Shown: positions 24,357 through 33,276, numbered from the stretch's first letter. The stretch is 64,000 nucleotides of DNA from Pristionchus mayeri (GCA_036245805.1 BTRK01000003.1:8866001-8930000); one strand, 5' to 3'. Numbers and translations: made by a program. Notes: a model not told the origin generated them from the sequence alone.

Positions 24357-24484
24357 TAGTTTGTAGAGTTCGTAATTCGGGTCGCCGTCTCTTCATTTCC
24401 CAAACTCTCTCGCCGCTCGACCGGTCTAGAGAGTGTGGGAAATGAAGAGACGGCTACCCGAATTACGAACTCTAGTAGTTTGTA
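24357..24484. mobile_element. Small hairpin element (MITE) with 9 bp direct flanks
   Basis: Arms 24366-24411 and 24427-24472 pair almost perfectly (GAGTTCGTAATTCGG... and complement) around a 15 bp GC-rich loop. TAGTTTGTA is present directly on both sides, at 24357-24365 and 24476-24484. A 9 bp target duplication is typical of Mutator-like elements, so this may be a tiny Mutator-type MITE. The ends are too short to assign it firmly. Confidence 0.7.
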
Positions 24485-25220
24485 TACATCGATAGAGCCC
24501 AAAAAATTAGTGGGGATCACTCAAAGGAAGATTTTTGCTCAAAGTGAAGGGAACGGACATAATCAAGGTTTAAGGTGGGTACCAGAACCAACGATCCAGT
24601 ACCAGGGCCTTCAGAATGATTGTATGTAAACGAGTTTTCAGGATCTTTCTGATCGAGATAAACCTACCCATTAATGAGAAAACATTATATGCGGTTTTTG
24701 GGCCTAATCCGAGAAATGTTCAATTCAGTTCGATGCTTAGGTGAGAGGAGTGATAATACTGTGCTAGACCTAGTGACAAAAACACTTCATTCTATCAGGT
24801 TGGTGTCAAGTAATGCTAGATTTTCAAATTTTTGATTCTGAGATACCCTGACTTTTGTTGCCGCCTGATCATCATATAAAAAGGGTCAAACTAATTTGTC
24901 CGAGCGGTAGAATGACATTGATCAAACTCACAATGACCTCGAGTCTTTTTGGTACATAAAATCAGGAATAACACCATTATCAAAATTTATAATTTTTTGC
25001 ACGTTATTTTGCCTCCTGTGCATAGTCATAATTGAGCGCATAAATGCATGCATTACCATGTTCCAGTATTCAACCCCCTGCATTTTAATCACATATGCTC
25101 AAACATAAATACAAATTTTTATCGGAGGAAAGGGATAGAGTGGAGCGGGTTCTTCTCTGACACTTCGTTCATGCGGATATATTTTAACGATCACTGTTGT
25201 GATTTCAATAAAAGTAGTAG
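24485..25220. other. Intergenic, no gene seen
   Basis: AT-rich sequence without protein-like frames or clear repeats. It ends where base composition shifts sharply to GC-rich at about 25255. Confidence 0.5.
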
Positions 25221-25289
25221 TTGCATGACAGTAGGCTATGTACTAGGTTCTTGACGAGGAGGGGGAGCGGAATGTTTACATATCGGATT

Positions 25290-25480
25290 ACCACCCGGTT
25301 TTGCCCATTTCCGTTTGCACGGATTTCTGCCCTTCGCCCGTGTTTTTGCCCTCGCCCGGATGCCCGGATTTCCGGAATCCTGCCCGGATTCCGGGAATCC
25401 TGCCCGGATTCTTCCAGATTCCAGGAATCCTGCACGGATGCTCGGAATCCTCCTCCTGCAGGGATTCCGCATGCTGCCCA
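25290..25480. repeat. Degenerate GC-rich tandem repeat around CCGGATTCCGGGAATCCTG
   Basis: The words CCCGGATTCC, GGAATCCTGC and CCCGGATGCCCGG recur about every 20 bp from 25340 to 25470, with internal symmetry (CCGGAATCC/GGATTCCGG). All six frames are open because of the composition. They read as low-complexity Arg/Pro/Gly text and are not taken as genes. The block may be part of the 5' region of the adjoining retrotransposon or a separate minisatellite. Confidence 0.6.
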
Positions 25481-25762
25481 TGTACGTCCTGACCGGTTTC
25501 CCGGTACTGGCTCAATCCGTCCACTCTAGTGATATACGGTATCACACTACCTACGGTAGCGAGATACGGTAGATCACGAGAGTAACACGACGCGAGAGAG
25601 AGCTCAAGACAACACGACATCACGCGAGAACGAACAAAGTAAAAACTGACCCTCCTCTCCCCTCTCCCTCCTCCCACTCTTTGTTTACACAATAGGCTCC
25701 GCCCCTTTCCGGGCACTATAACGGATCCGGGCGCGCGCACGGATGCGCGGAAAAACCTTTAA
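25481..25762. other. GC-rich region upstream of the reverse transcriptase frame
   Basis: It contains two short words on the same theme (TACGGTA at about 25535-25570), a pyrimidine tract (25650-25680) resembling the satellite at the left end of the window, and CGCGCGCACGGATGCGCGG just before the frame. No coding sequence is recognised. The true 5' end of the retrotransposon copy is not visible. Confidence 0.45.
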
Positions 25763-27166
25763 ATGATCGGTTTATCCCTTCTTCTTTGCACAATTATGCT
25801 AAACCGCTCGCGAAACCACCTTGCCCCCGTTATCGCTGATCTTCTCAACTTCCTGGTAGCCGACGACGCAGTTCCATCAGATTTGACCGAAGCTGTTGTC
25901 TCTCTTTTGCACAAGAAGGGAGATCCCACCAACATCGGGAACTTCCGTCCTATCTCCCTCCTTACCGTAACCCTGAAGACCAAGGTCATTCTGCGAAGGC
26001 TCGAGGCGGTGCTCGAAGAAACTGAATCGTCCACCCAAACCGGTTTCCGGCGCGGGTACAGCACGCTCGACAACCTCCATGACATCAAGCAGGTCGCTGA
26101 ACGTACCTCCGAGTACGGTATCCCACTCTACTTGGCATTCGTCGATTTCAAGAAAGCGTTCGACTGTGTGGAATGGAATGCCTGCTGGCAAGCCCTCTTC
26201 TCGTTCGGAGCCCATCCCTCCCTCGTCCACGTGTTGCGGCGTCTCTACGAGTCCTCCTCCACACTCATCCGAGTTAATGAGGAGCTCGTTCCCGTGACTG
26301 TGCGTAGAGGAGTCCGCCAAGGGGATACCCTCTCCCCTCGTCTCTTCAACGCAGTGCTACGATCAGCCATGGACAACATTGACTGGGAGTCGGATGGAAT
26401 TAGAATCGACGGAAGGAACCTTTGCCACTTGGAGTATGCCGATGACGTGGCTCTCGTTGCCAAATCTCGACCCGAGCTGGAACGAATGCTGAAGAAGCTG
26501 ATGGACGCGTGTAGCCGAGTTGGTCTCGAAGTGAATGCAAGCAAGACCAACCTCCTCACCTCCTGCACCTCTACCCGCAATCCAATAATCATCGACAATC
26601 TGCGATTCGAATTCGTCGATAGCGCCACCTATCTCGGAGGGAGAATAGCTCTTCCCTTGGATCATTCCGACGAAATAGAACACCGGATTCGATTAGGGTG
26701 GCTGGCCTGGAGTAAGCTCTCGCACCTCCTATCTTCTCGAATTCTGTCCATGAAGATCAGGAGGCGAGTCTTCGAGAGCTGCATCACGGCCACCGTTCTC
26801 TACGGAAGCGAAGTGTGGGCGCAACGGGCAATTGAGAAAGAGCGACTGGCAGTGACTCAACGGAAGATGGAACGGAAGATGGTGGGAGTAACACTGAGAG
26901 ACCGCTGGAGGAATGAGCGCGTGCGTGGTATGACGAAGCTGCGGGATTGGATTGAGGAAGGAATGAAGCGGAAAACGCGCTGGGCCCTCAAGCTTAGACG
27001 AATGGAAGTGGAGCAGTGGAGCCGCGCGACTACTGTCTGGACGCCCTACAACAGAAGTCGTCCCCCCGGAAAGCCCCGCGCAAGATGGAGAGACGACCTA
27101 AGAAGAGCTATTGGCACCCACTGGTGGAGTGCAACCTTTGAAGAATTCCGACCCATACTCTTCTGA
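25763..27166 (+). CDS. Reverse transcriptase of a 5'-truncated RTE-type LINE
   Basis: A single 467-codon frame without introns or stops. Residues 47-67 carry the fingers motif (VSLLHKKGD...NFRPISLL), 126-134 the first catalytic block (FVDFKKAFD) and 185-195 RQGDTLSPRLF. Residues 225-228 are the YADD catalytic centre. The thumb (SCITATVLYGSEVWA) and the C-terminal RPPGKPRARWRDDLRRA typical of this group follow. It copies its own RNA into the genome by target-primed reverse transcription. Full-length RTE proteins are about 1000 residues and begin with an apurinic-type endonuclease. That domain and the PGPDG block are missing, and a TAA sits just before the first ATG, so the copy is cut at its 5' end and cannot move by itself. 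The intact remainder indicates a young insertion. GC content is higher than in the surroundings. Confidence 0.93.
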   Translation: MIGLSLLLCTIMLNRSRNHLAPVIADLLNFLVADDAVPSDLTEAVVSLLHKKGDPTNIGNFRPISLLTVTLKTKVILRRLEAVLEETESSTQTGFRRGYSTLDNLHDIKQVAERTSEYGIPLYLAFVDFKKAFDCVEWNACWQALFSFGAHPSLVHVLRRLYESSSTLIRVNEELVPVTVRRGVRQGDTLSPRLFNAVLRSAMDNIDWESDGIRIDGRNLCHLEYADDVALVAKSRPELERMLKKLMDACSRVGLEVNASKTNLLTSCTSTRNPIIIDNLRFEFVDSATYLGGRIALPLDHSDEIEHRIRLGWLAWSKLSHLLSSRILSMKIRRRVFESCITATVLYGSEVWAQRAIEKERLAVTQRKMERKMVGVTLRDRWRNERVRGMTKLRDWIEEGMKRKTRWALKLRRMEVEQWSRATTVWTPYNRSRPPGKPRARWRDDLRRAIGTHWWSATFEEFRPILF

Positions 27167-27208
27167 GCGTTTATCGCCTGATAAGAATAAATTGATTTTG
27201 ATTGATTG
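27167..27208 (+). mobile_element. 3' tail of the RTE element with TTGA repeats
   Basis: After the stop come 42 bp ending in AATAAATTGATTTTGATTGATTGAT. A short 3' UTR and a tail of short tandem repeats are characteristic of RTE elements. The tail stops exactly where the G-rich terminal repeats of the foldback element begin. Confidence 0.75.
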
Positions 27209-27465
27209 ATGGGGACCAGTGAAATTTTGGGGGGCTAATGACTTTTTCTGTACGGACATGGGGGACCAGTGAGATTTTGGGGGAACAATGAGATTATGGG
27301 GGACTAATGACTTTTTTCTGTACGGATATGGGGGACCAGTGAAATTTTGGGGGACTAATTACTTTTTCTATACGGACATGGGGGACCAGTGAGATTTTGG
27401 GGGAACAGTGAGATTTTGGGGGACTAATGATTTTTTTCTGTACAGATTTGGGGGAACACAAATAT
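27209..27465 (+). repeat. Outer terminal subrepeats, left
   Basis: Three to four turns of GGGGGAC(C/T)A(G/A)TGA-type units separated by CTTTTT(T)CTGTACGGACATG. The complement occurs at 30500-30667. The sequence GATTTGGGGGAAC at about 27446 corresponds to GTTCCCGCAAATC at about 30501, which fixes the correspondence with the right terminus. Confidence 0.85.
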
Positions 27466-28232
27466 TATAGAAGACTTATATCTTTTCTCACGTTATCCCC
27501 GAAATATGGGACTAAAAATTTCTTGAGAAAACACATTTCCTTTATACAAATTGAAGCCCGCTATCGAGCAGATTTCAAAATACCCCTCGTTGAATGTGGT
27601 TACTTCAAAAAAGACAACAAATGAACAACAATGGCCGGTAGATCTCAGAAAGTTACCCGAGTAAACGAACATGAGCGTTTAAACTAAATTTTGAACTGCA
27701 CTTCGTGATCGGCAAAATGAGAGGTGAGCGAGCGATTGGTGCAGAAACTCGGAGGTTAAATTTCGTGTTGACTATTTCGGTTACAATGATCACAGTTAAT
27801 GGTGCTGTCAGTGTCACCCTCTAGACGCATTTTCTAGAGAGACAAATCGACTAGAGGGGTCGGTCTAGTCGAGAATGAGAGGGAGACGAACCCTCTCCCT
27901 CCTCTCCCTCTCATTTCTGATTTCGCACGTCTCGAACTGTTCATTCTCCACTAATCTATTCAAATCACTCTGTGAGAGTGCAAAATCAGAAATGAGAGGG
28001 AGAGGAGGGAGAGGGTTCGTCTCCCTCTCATTCTCGACTAGACCGACCCCTCTAGTCGATTTGTCCCTCTAGAAAATGCGTCTAGAGGGTGACACTGACG
28101 GCACCATAACTTTAGGGAGGCTCAAAACATTCTAAAACTCGAAAGCAACAATTTCCCCGTGTCACAAGGTAATCCATTTAGAGTCGATTCTTTCGTGAGA
28201 GACGTGATATCGGAAAATTCTGCTAAAATATG
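27466..28232. other. Insert splitting the left terminus of the foldback element
   Basis: The right terminus lacks this stretch, so it was probably gained after the element formed. It contains an AT-rich part, a hairpin element (27800-28106) and about 125 bp of unique sequence. No gene is seen. Confidence 0.65.
27797..28109. mobile_element. Hairpin MITE of 307 bp with TAA duplication
   Basis: Arms of about 129 bp (27800-27928 and 27978-28106) pair almost perfectly. The ends read TGGTGC(T/C)GTCAGTGTCACC. TAA occurs directly on both sides, at 27797-27799 and 28107-28109. Three-base TNA-type duplications are made by PIF/Harbinger elements and by the nematode Tc4/Tc5 group. It encodes nothing; the open frames inside follow from its CT-rich composition. 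Confidence 0.75.
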
Positions 28233-28749
28233 TTATATCAGTGCGTTCGCCTAAGAATCACACATTTCTCGACAATTCCGGTACAGCAAAATAGCACCTT
28301 TGAGATTTTCACAGTTTCTGATAGTTTCCCTAGGTGGCTGCTATCGATTTCTATACGGGTCATGCTTCGGAACAACGAATTTGCATAATTACATGAATTT
28401 AAATTTATGCACATTTTCTACTAAATATTGTGTAGCGCCACGTAGAAAATTCCTAATTTTACGAAAACTTGTTTCTAGGGCCATTTTGAGGTACTCTATC
28501 CACCTATGTCAATGGAATATGCAAATTCAAATTTTCAAAAAATATATCATTTTTTCAAAAATTTTTTTCTCAAAAAATACGCCGAACACCTCGCTGGATT
28601 TTTTGTGTTGTCACCCTCACCTAGATCTACCTAGGAAAAAAAATTGAGCCGATTTAATTTGCGATGAATTTCCTTTAAAAAACCGAAAAATTTCTTTCGA
28701 GAGAAACCTCGCATTCCGACCTGCTCACTCACCCGAGCGGTGAGAAATG
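28233..28749 (+). repeat. Inner inverted terminal repeat, left arm
   Basis: Reverse complement of 29947-30462 with scattered substitutions and very small indels. The outer edge is ATATCAGTGCGTTCG and the inner edge CCGAGCGGTGAGAAATG. Confidence 0.9.
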
Positions 28750-28801
28750 CAATGATCGGATCAATCGAATTGCAAAAATTGATAGTGATGTTTCATAGTG
28801 A

Positions 28802-28807
28802 TTTATT
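28802..28807 (-). terminator. AATAAA polyadenylation signal of the foldback gene
   Basis: TTTATT on the plus strand, one base beyond the stop codon on the minus strand. This is unusually close, but it is the only candidate before the terminal repeat. Confidence 0.45.
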
Positions 28808-28808
28808 A

Positions 28809-29749
28809 TTAACAGATGAAGATGTCATCGACGGAATCATTAACAATTGCCATCAAGGCTTCCTCTTCATCAAATCTCTCCATTTGCATTTCCTCATCCT
28901 CTTCGTCCTCCGCAGCATCGCCCTCGCCAATCACCACATGTCCCTCCTCATCATCAGAGATTTCTGCAACTCCTCTCTTGACTCCTCTCTTCTCAGAATT
29001 AATAGCAGCAGCAGGAGTCGTCTTTGAGCGACCAACCCCTGCATTAATTTAAATAACTGCATTAATTTAAATAGATTATTTCATACAATTTCGTAGCCTA
29101 CCTGATCCAGGATGGATAAGTTCACCATACTGTTTCATCCAACGAACAACATGAGTCTGTAAAATTCCACTTCATTTGTGGTATTTCCATACGCACTAAA
29201 CCTTTGTCATAACGTTGCTAGCACACGGCCTAGAAGTGGGATGATAGTGCACAGGAAGTGCGCATAGGGCTTTGCTGCCCTTTCGAAATGAGCACATTGC
29301 ACCCCACTTAAGGAGAAGGCAGTTGAGGTGGTTGGTGCAAATCAATCGAGATAACGCGACTTCCTAAGAATTATTGAATTAGCATGTTATTGTTGTACTA
29401 AAAAAACCTCGTCAAATTCAAGCTCTCCATTTGCTCGGAAAAGCAGAAGTGCAACAATATTGTCAAATTCAAGTAACTTGGGGCGACCTTTGTAACTATC
29501 AACAAATTCATGCAACGTTCGCTTTCTGGATGGACTGATTAATAAAGAAACGAACTGAATCCACACTCGGCACAGCATTCTGTTGTTTCCAGATTGATCT
29601 TTCCTACTCGATCGGTATGCTCATCTCTCGTCGGTCGATTAGTCCCAAACCAACAGCGATCCTCTTGAAGTGAGGGCGGTTCCTCCTATGAAAACAGAAT
29701 TATACAATGCAGATATTTATAGTCAAAAAATTGAGACAAAACTCACCAT
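28809..29749 (-). CDS. Unrecognised six-exon gene inside the foldback element, 224 codons
   Basis: Minus-strand exons: 29749-29747 (ATG only), 29685-29608, 29554-29408, 29363-29202, 29156-29102 and 29038-28809 (TAA at 28809-28811). All five introns (61, 53, 44, 45 and 63 bp) are GT-AG and all junctions join in phase. Landmarks are EEPPSLQEDRCWFGTNRPT (exon 2), RKRTLHEFVDSYKGRPKLLE and ALLLFRANGELEFDE (exon 3), a Cys/His-rich stretch with CSFRKGSKALCALPVHYHP (exon 4), THVVRWMKQYGELIHPGS (exon 5), then an acidic tail (EEGHVVIGEGDAAEDEEDEE) ending DDIFIC. The Cys/His spacing could bind zinc, but no known domain or DDE triad is recognised. At 224 residues it is short for a transposase. An AATAAA overlaps the region just after the stop. 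Being enclosed by the terminal repeats, it is either the element's own protein or a captured host gene. Confidence 0.8.
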
Positions 29750-29946
29750 TCTGAAGATCAACCGAGTGGAGAGAAGACAGGAGGGGGGAGTGGTCCAGAC
29801 AGCGGGAGAGAGCAGCAGAGCGGATCACATTATAATGTTTACTATGTACACGAGTAGGATGAAAATACAACTCAAATCAGCAAAAACCACGTAAATATTT
29901 GATCCACAGGGAGATGGGATGGACGAATTCAGTATTGAAACATATT

Positions 29947-30667
29947 TCATTTCTCACCGCTCGGGTGAGGTGAGCAGGTCGGAATGTGAGGTTTCTCTCG
30001 AAAGAAATTTTTCGGTTTTTTAAAGGAAAAACAAATTCATCGCATATTAAATCGGCTCAATTTTTTTTCCTAGGTAGATCTAGGTGAGGGTGACAACATA
30101 TAAAAAATCCAGCGAGGTGTTCGGCGTATTTTTTGAGAAAAAAATTTTTGAAAAAATGATATTTTTTTGAAAATTTGAATTTGCATATTCCATTGACATA
30201 GGTGGATAGAGCACATCAAAATGGCCCCAGAAACAAGTTTTCGTAAAATTAGGAATTTTCTACGTGGCGCTACACAATATTTAGTAGAAAATGTGCATAA
30301 ATTTAAATTCATGTAATTATGCAAATTCGTTGTTCCGAAGCATGACCCGTATAGAAATCGATAGCAGCCACCCAGGGCTATCAGAAACTGTAAAAATCTC
30401 AAAGGTGCTATTTTGCTGTACCGAGGGGTATGCGATTCATAGACGAACGCACTGATATGAGCCAAAAAGTCTTTAATCCCATATCATGTGTTTGTTTTGT
30501 TCCCGCAAATCCGTACAGAAGAAAGTCATTGGTCCCCCAAAATCTCACTGGTCCCCTATATCCGTACAGAAAAAGTCATTAGTCCCCCATAATCTCACTA
30601 GTCCCCTATATCCGTACAGAAAAAGTCATTAGTCCCCCATAATCTCATTGTTCCCCCATATCCGTGA
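29947..30667 (-). repeat. Right terminal repeat of the foldback element
   Basis: The uninterrupted inverted counterpart of the left inner arm (29947-30462), followed by the complementary G-rich subrepeats, here read as GTCCCCCATAATCTCA and related words with TCCGTACAGAAAAAG between them (30500-30667). Confidence 0.88.
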
Positions 30668-30672
30668 AGAGC

Positions 30673-30845
30673 TCATTTGTCTTCACCCTGTGGTCTCATC
30701 ACCAATTGGATAGACTCGGACCAAAGCGCGATGAAAAGCGTATCCAAGTGTTCAACGATCAGATCAATATGATAATCAGGAGGCAACAAAAGATGATACA
30801 TCTCAGAATCAAAATTTGAAAATCGAGCAAAATTTTCTTTCCAAC
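30673..30845 (-). pseudogene. Orphan coding exon cut by the foldback element
   Basis: After a TTTATCAG acceptor the minus strand reads 56 codons with protein-like text (WKENFARFSNFDSEMYHLLL, PPDYHIDLIVEHLDTLFIAL). A possible GTGATG donor follows SESIQL at about 30706. If unspliced, the frame stops at 30673-30675, six bases from the end of the foldback element. The rest of the gene would lie under or beyond that element and is not seen. Upstream is an intron-like sequence that is repeated, inverted, before the kinase exons at 31239. Family not recognised. Confidence 0.45.
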
Positions 30846-31238
30846 CTGATAAATATTTTGGGAGGGCGACATTTGCACAACCGATATTTGCACAACAATT
30901 AACCATTCGCTTGCAATCCGAATTAGCAACTTGGGAGTTGTTTCATTATTACCAGTATGTGCTAGGAATTCATGGTCCAAAATCAAGAATTTGAGTGGAA
31001 AATCATGGTTAGGCAAACACCAAATACCGTAATCAATCGATATCGTTGTTAATGGGTTAGAGTAGTTACTGTGGTACTCTATTATTAATCGGTTACGGCA
31101 GTTGGTTTTAATCTAACCATGATTTTCCACTCAAATTCTCAATTTTGGACCATGAACTCCCAAGTTGCTACTTCGGATTGCAAGCGAATGGCGAATTGTT
31201 GTGCAAATGTCACCTTCCCAATATTTTGGCATCTACAG
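30846..31238. repeat. Inverted repeat leading into two divergent exons
   Basis: The left arm 30846-31014 and right arm 31105-31238 are inverted copies (CTAACCATGATTTTCCACTC, TTTTGGACCATGAA, CCCAAGTTGCTA, TTGCAAGCGAATGG and others). The left arm has two extra stretches (about 31 and 15 bp). Each arm ends in a splice acceptor, TTTATCAG leading into 30845 on the minus strand and CATCTACAG leading into 31239 on the plus strand. The centre (31015-31104) is itself weakly palindromic. Confidence 0.8.
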
Positions 31239-31429
31239 GTCTTTGACAATTTCCGGACTGGAAAACCGAACGGCATCTTTGAAGATTTGGAACTGGTATT
31301 GAAGAAAAAATTAACAATACTGATCACAATATTTTATAGGCCGAGTTTGTCAAGACTCTCACTGACACGGATAGAAGCAAACGGACAAGCTGCATGGAGA
31401 TCCTCGCCCATCCATTCTTCAAATCATAA
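31239..31429 (+). pseudogene. 3' end of a protein kinase gene
   Basis: Two exons (31239-31295 and 31340-31429, TAA at 31427) are joined in phase across a 44 bp GT-AG intron. The product ends in DTDRSKRTSCMEILAHPFF, the kinase subdomain XI pattern with the invariant arginine and the HPFF ending of the C-lobe. The preceding exon reads VFDNFRTGKPNGIFEDLEL, which fits the usual GKP...F.D.E.. segment before it. The catalytic core (VAIK, HRD, DFG) is not found upstream, where an inverted repeat and the foldback element lie. This is a fragment of a Ser/Thr kinase gene, probably dead. The subfamily cannot be told. Confidence 0.7.
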
Positions 31430-32364
31430 GTAATTTCTAGATTACTGAAGAAAATGAAGACATTAAATCATATTATGGCAGATTTTTTTTTTCAGGAAAT
31501 GGATTTGGAGCGATGACCGTTTCATCAAAACATATTTCATCTACTCTTCAACTATTAACACATATTATAAGCACCTGATTTCTGAAAAAATGTATGTTGT
31601 CGAAAAAATGTTCATTTAGAAACGATACTTCGCTTTAAAAAAATACATAGGTAAGGCATTTGCAAGTTTTCCCAAATGTTATATTCTCTCATATTGATTA
31701 TGTCTGTATGGTAAGCAGGAATTTCCATCATCTTGACATTGAACTGCCACATTTCCTCTGAAAACTAAGACATCCGTAAATGGAACAAAATATATCTTAT
31801 AATATTAAATTATCTATCGAAATGTTTCGGAAAAACGAGTTCTCTGTAATAGTGTTGCAATCTCCTTCAGGAGATGGCACAATGCTTCCAAATGAACCAA
31901 TCAAGCTGAAATTTCCATGGGGTAATGCACATTCGTCGCTTTTTGAATTTGAAATAGAGCGCGAAATGAGCTTTTATTCTTGTACGGAGCTTAAAGGAGG
32001 ACTATTGGCACAGTGACCATGTAAATTGAAAACATAGAGCTTCTTATGAAATATAAAATCAAACTCAAAACTTGAAATGTTTCTGAAACATATCCCGAAA
32101 TACTGAACGGAGTCAGTTGTGTTTCAGAAATAATATGAAACTCAAACAGTTCCTATCCGATGCATAGAGCGAATCGGAATATGTTTCAGACTAAGTTAAA
32201 ATCACGAATTAGTTTTCTCCCCTTGGTTTGAATTCCCGCACTTCCCTGCCCCACAAGCATCCATGACACCTTGCCAACAAATGATATAACTCGGCACAGA
32301 ACAAAGATATGAACTTGCAATTTACAGAATCTCTTGTCGTTAGGGAGGGCTAGAGCATGGCTAT
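31430..32364. other. AT-rich region with one doubtful 78-codon frame
   Basis: The plus-strand frame 31780-32016 (MEQNISYNIKLSIEMFRKNE...GGLLAQ) has an ordinary amino-acid mix but no recognised domain, no visible splice partners and no codon bias that separates it from noise. I list the region rather than call a gene. Near 32085-32195 a short inverted pair (TTTCTGAAACATATCCC and GGAATATGTTTCAGA) may mark the ends of a tiny relic. Confidence 0.35.
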
Positions 32365-32720
32365 GAAACTGTCAACGTGTACATTTTGTCATTTTTTTAT
32401 TCTGTAAATCTTTGTTGCTAGGCTGATCCCTCCTCTTCCATATCATTCCACTTCCCTCTCCGTCTTCCCAATTCAAGGCTTTCCCCCCATTTTTCAGCCT
32501 CGTCTCCCACTACTCTAGAGGAAGAGAGGATGGATAATGGGGCGGACTACTACCACACAATTATATTCACATTTTAAGCATGAAGTAAGCATTTTCACCT
32601 GTTTGAAAGAACATTTTTACCACACATTTATTATAAAATTGAATCACTGCATGCATTTGCATTATTTGAGATTTTTTTTCATTATTTTCGAAATCTAAAA
32701 CAAGTATGATTAGGGCATAT
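32365..32720. mobile_element. Second copy of the inverted-repeat family, deleted form
   Basis: Reverse-oriented match to 23445-23641, followed after GGGGCGG by a short linker and a match to one arm of the element at 22487-23179 (CACATTTTAAGCATGAAGTA...). The match ends at GATTAGGG near 32718. The other arm is absent. Relative to the first copy it lacks about 250 bp between the two parts. Confidence 0.75.
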
Positions 32721-33276
32721 GTGAAAAAAGAATGACTGGGTTATCTCAGAAGCGACCTCATCAGAGGAATCCAAGGCTAAGTCCCTTCCGTACTTTGGAA
32801 AAATGTTCATTGTGAAGGCAGAATTTTCTGGAACTAGATCAAGAATTCGAATTGATCTCAAAGGTGAACTAATCGTATGGACAATTGTGTAGGGTTAGTT
32901 TCGTGGAAAAACGCGGGTCTGATGAGAACTATGGTGCGACACCGCCTTTGATCAAGCGGAACGATATCACAGTTCTCTTTCGAGAAAAACACTTCATTCT
33001 ACATGCTATTTCACCTGTTACACACTCTAGAGTTTGCAGAATGTAGAGAATATTTTCCACGAATACAACCCTACAATTGAGGTTCATTACTACCAACTAG
33101 GATATAATACTGACAGGAATCCATAATTTGCTGTTTGGACATATTTTATGTATAACACGAGTATCACGAGTCAGTGGAGGTAGCCGGGAACAATGTGCAA
33201 AAAGTTTTCATGATTTTGTCCTTATATACGGTATATCAATATCCTAGAGAAAAGATTTCGAATGGTATAGGCCATT
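32721..33276. other. Intergenic, no gene seen
   Basis: AT-rich sequence with no protein-like frame and no repeat that I can pair within the window. Confidence 0.5.

Larger units (their letters stand above)
27209..30667. mobile_element. Foldback-type DNA element carrying a six-exon gene
   Basis: The two ends are inverted copies. On the right the terminus is continuous, about 29947-30667. On the left it is split into an outer part (27209-27465) and an inner part (28233-28749) by a 767 bp insert. Outer parts consist of G-rich subrepeats (GGGGGACCAGTGAGATTTT, GGGGGAACAATGAGATTAT and GGGGGACTAATGACTTTTTT..CTGTACGGATAT). The inner parts are about 515 bp non-repetitive arms, roughly 95% identical by eye. 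Termini made of tandem subrepeats plus a unique inner arm are the hallmark of foldback elements. The unique middle of about 1.2 kb holds one gene on the minus strand. No target-site duplication was identified. Another copy of the outer subrepeats lies alone at 39129-39264. Confidence 0.75.

Noticed and set aside
25205..25740. Overlapping frames in all directions in the GC-rich island
   Set aside because: Low-complexity Arg/Pro/Gly text produced by the CCGGATTCC repeats.
25877..26683. Minus-strand frames opposite the reverse transcriptase
   Set aside because: Antisense shadows of a GC-rich coding frame. All conserved motifs are on the plus strand.
28740..29052. Plus-strand Ser-rich frames opposite the foldback gene
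   Set aside because: They are the antisense shadow of the acidic last exon. The minus strand has splice sites and consistent phases, the plus strand has none.
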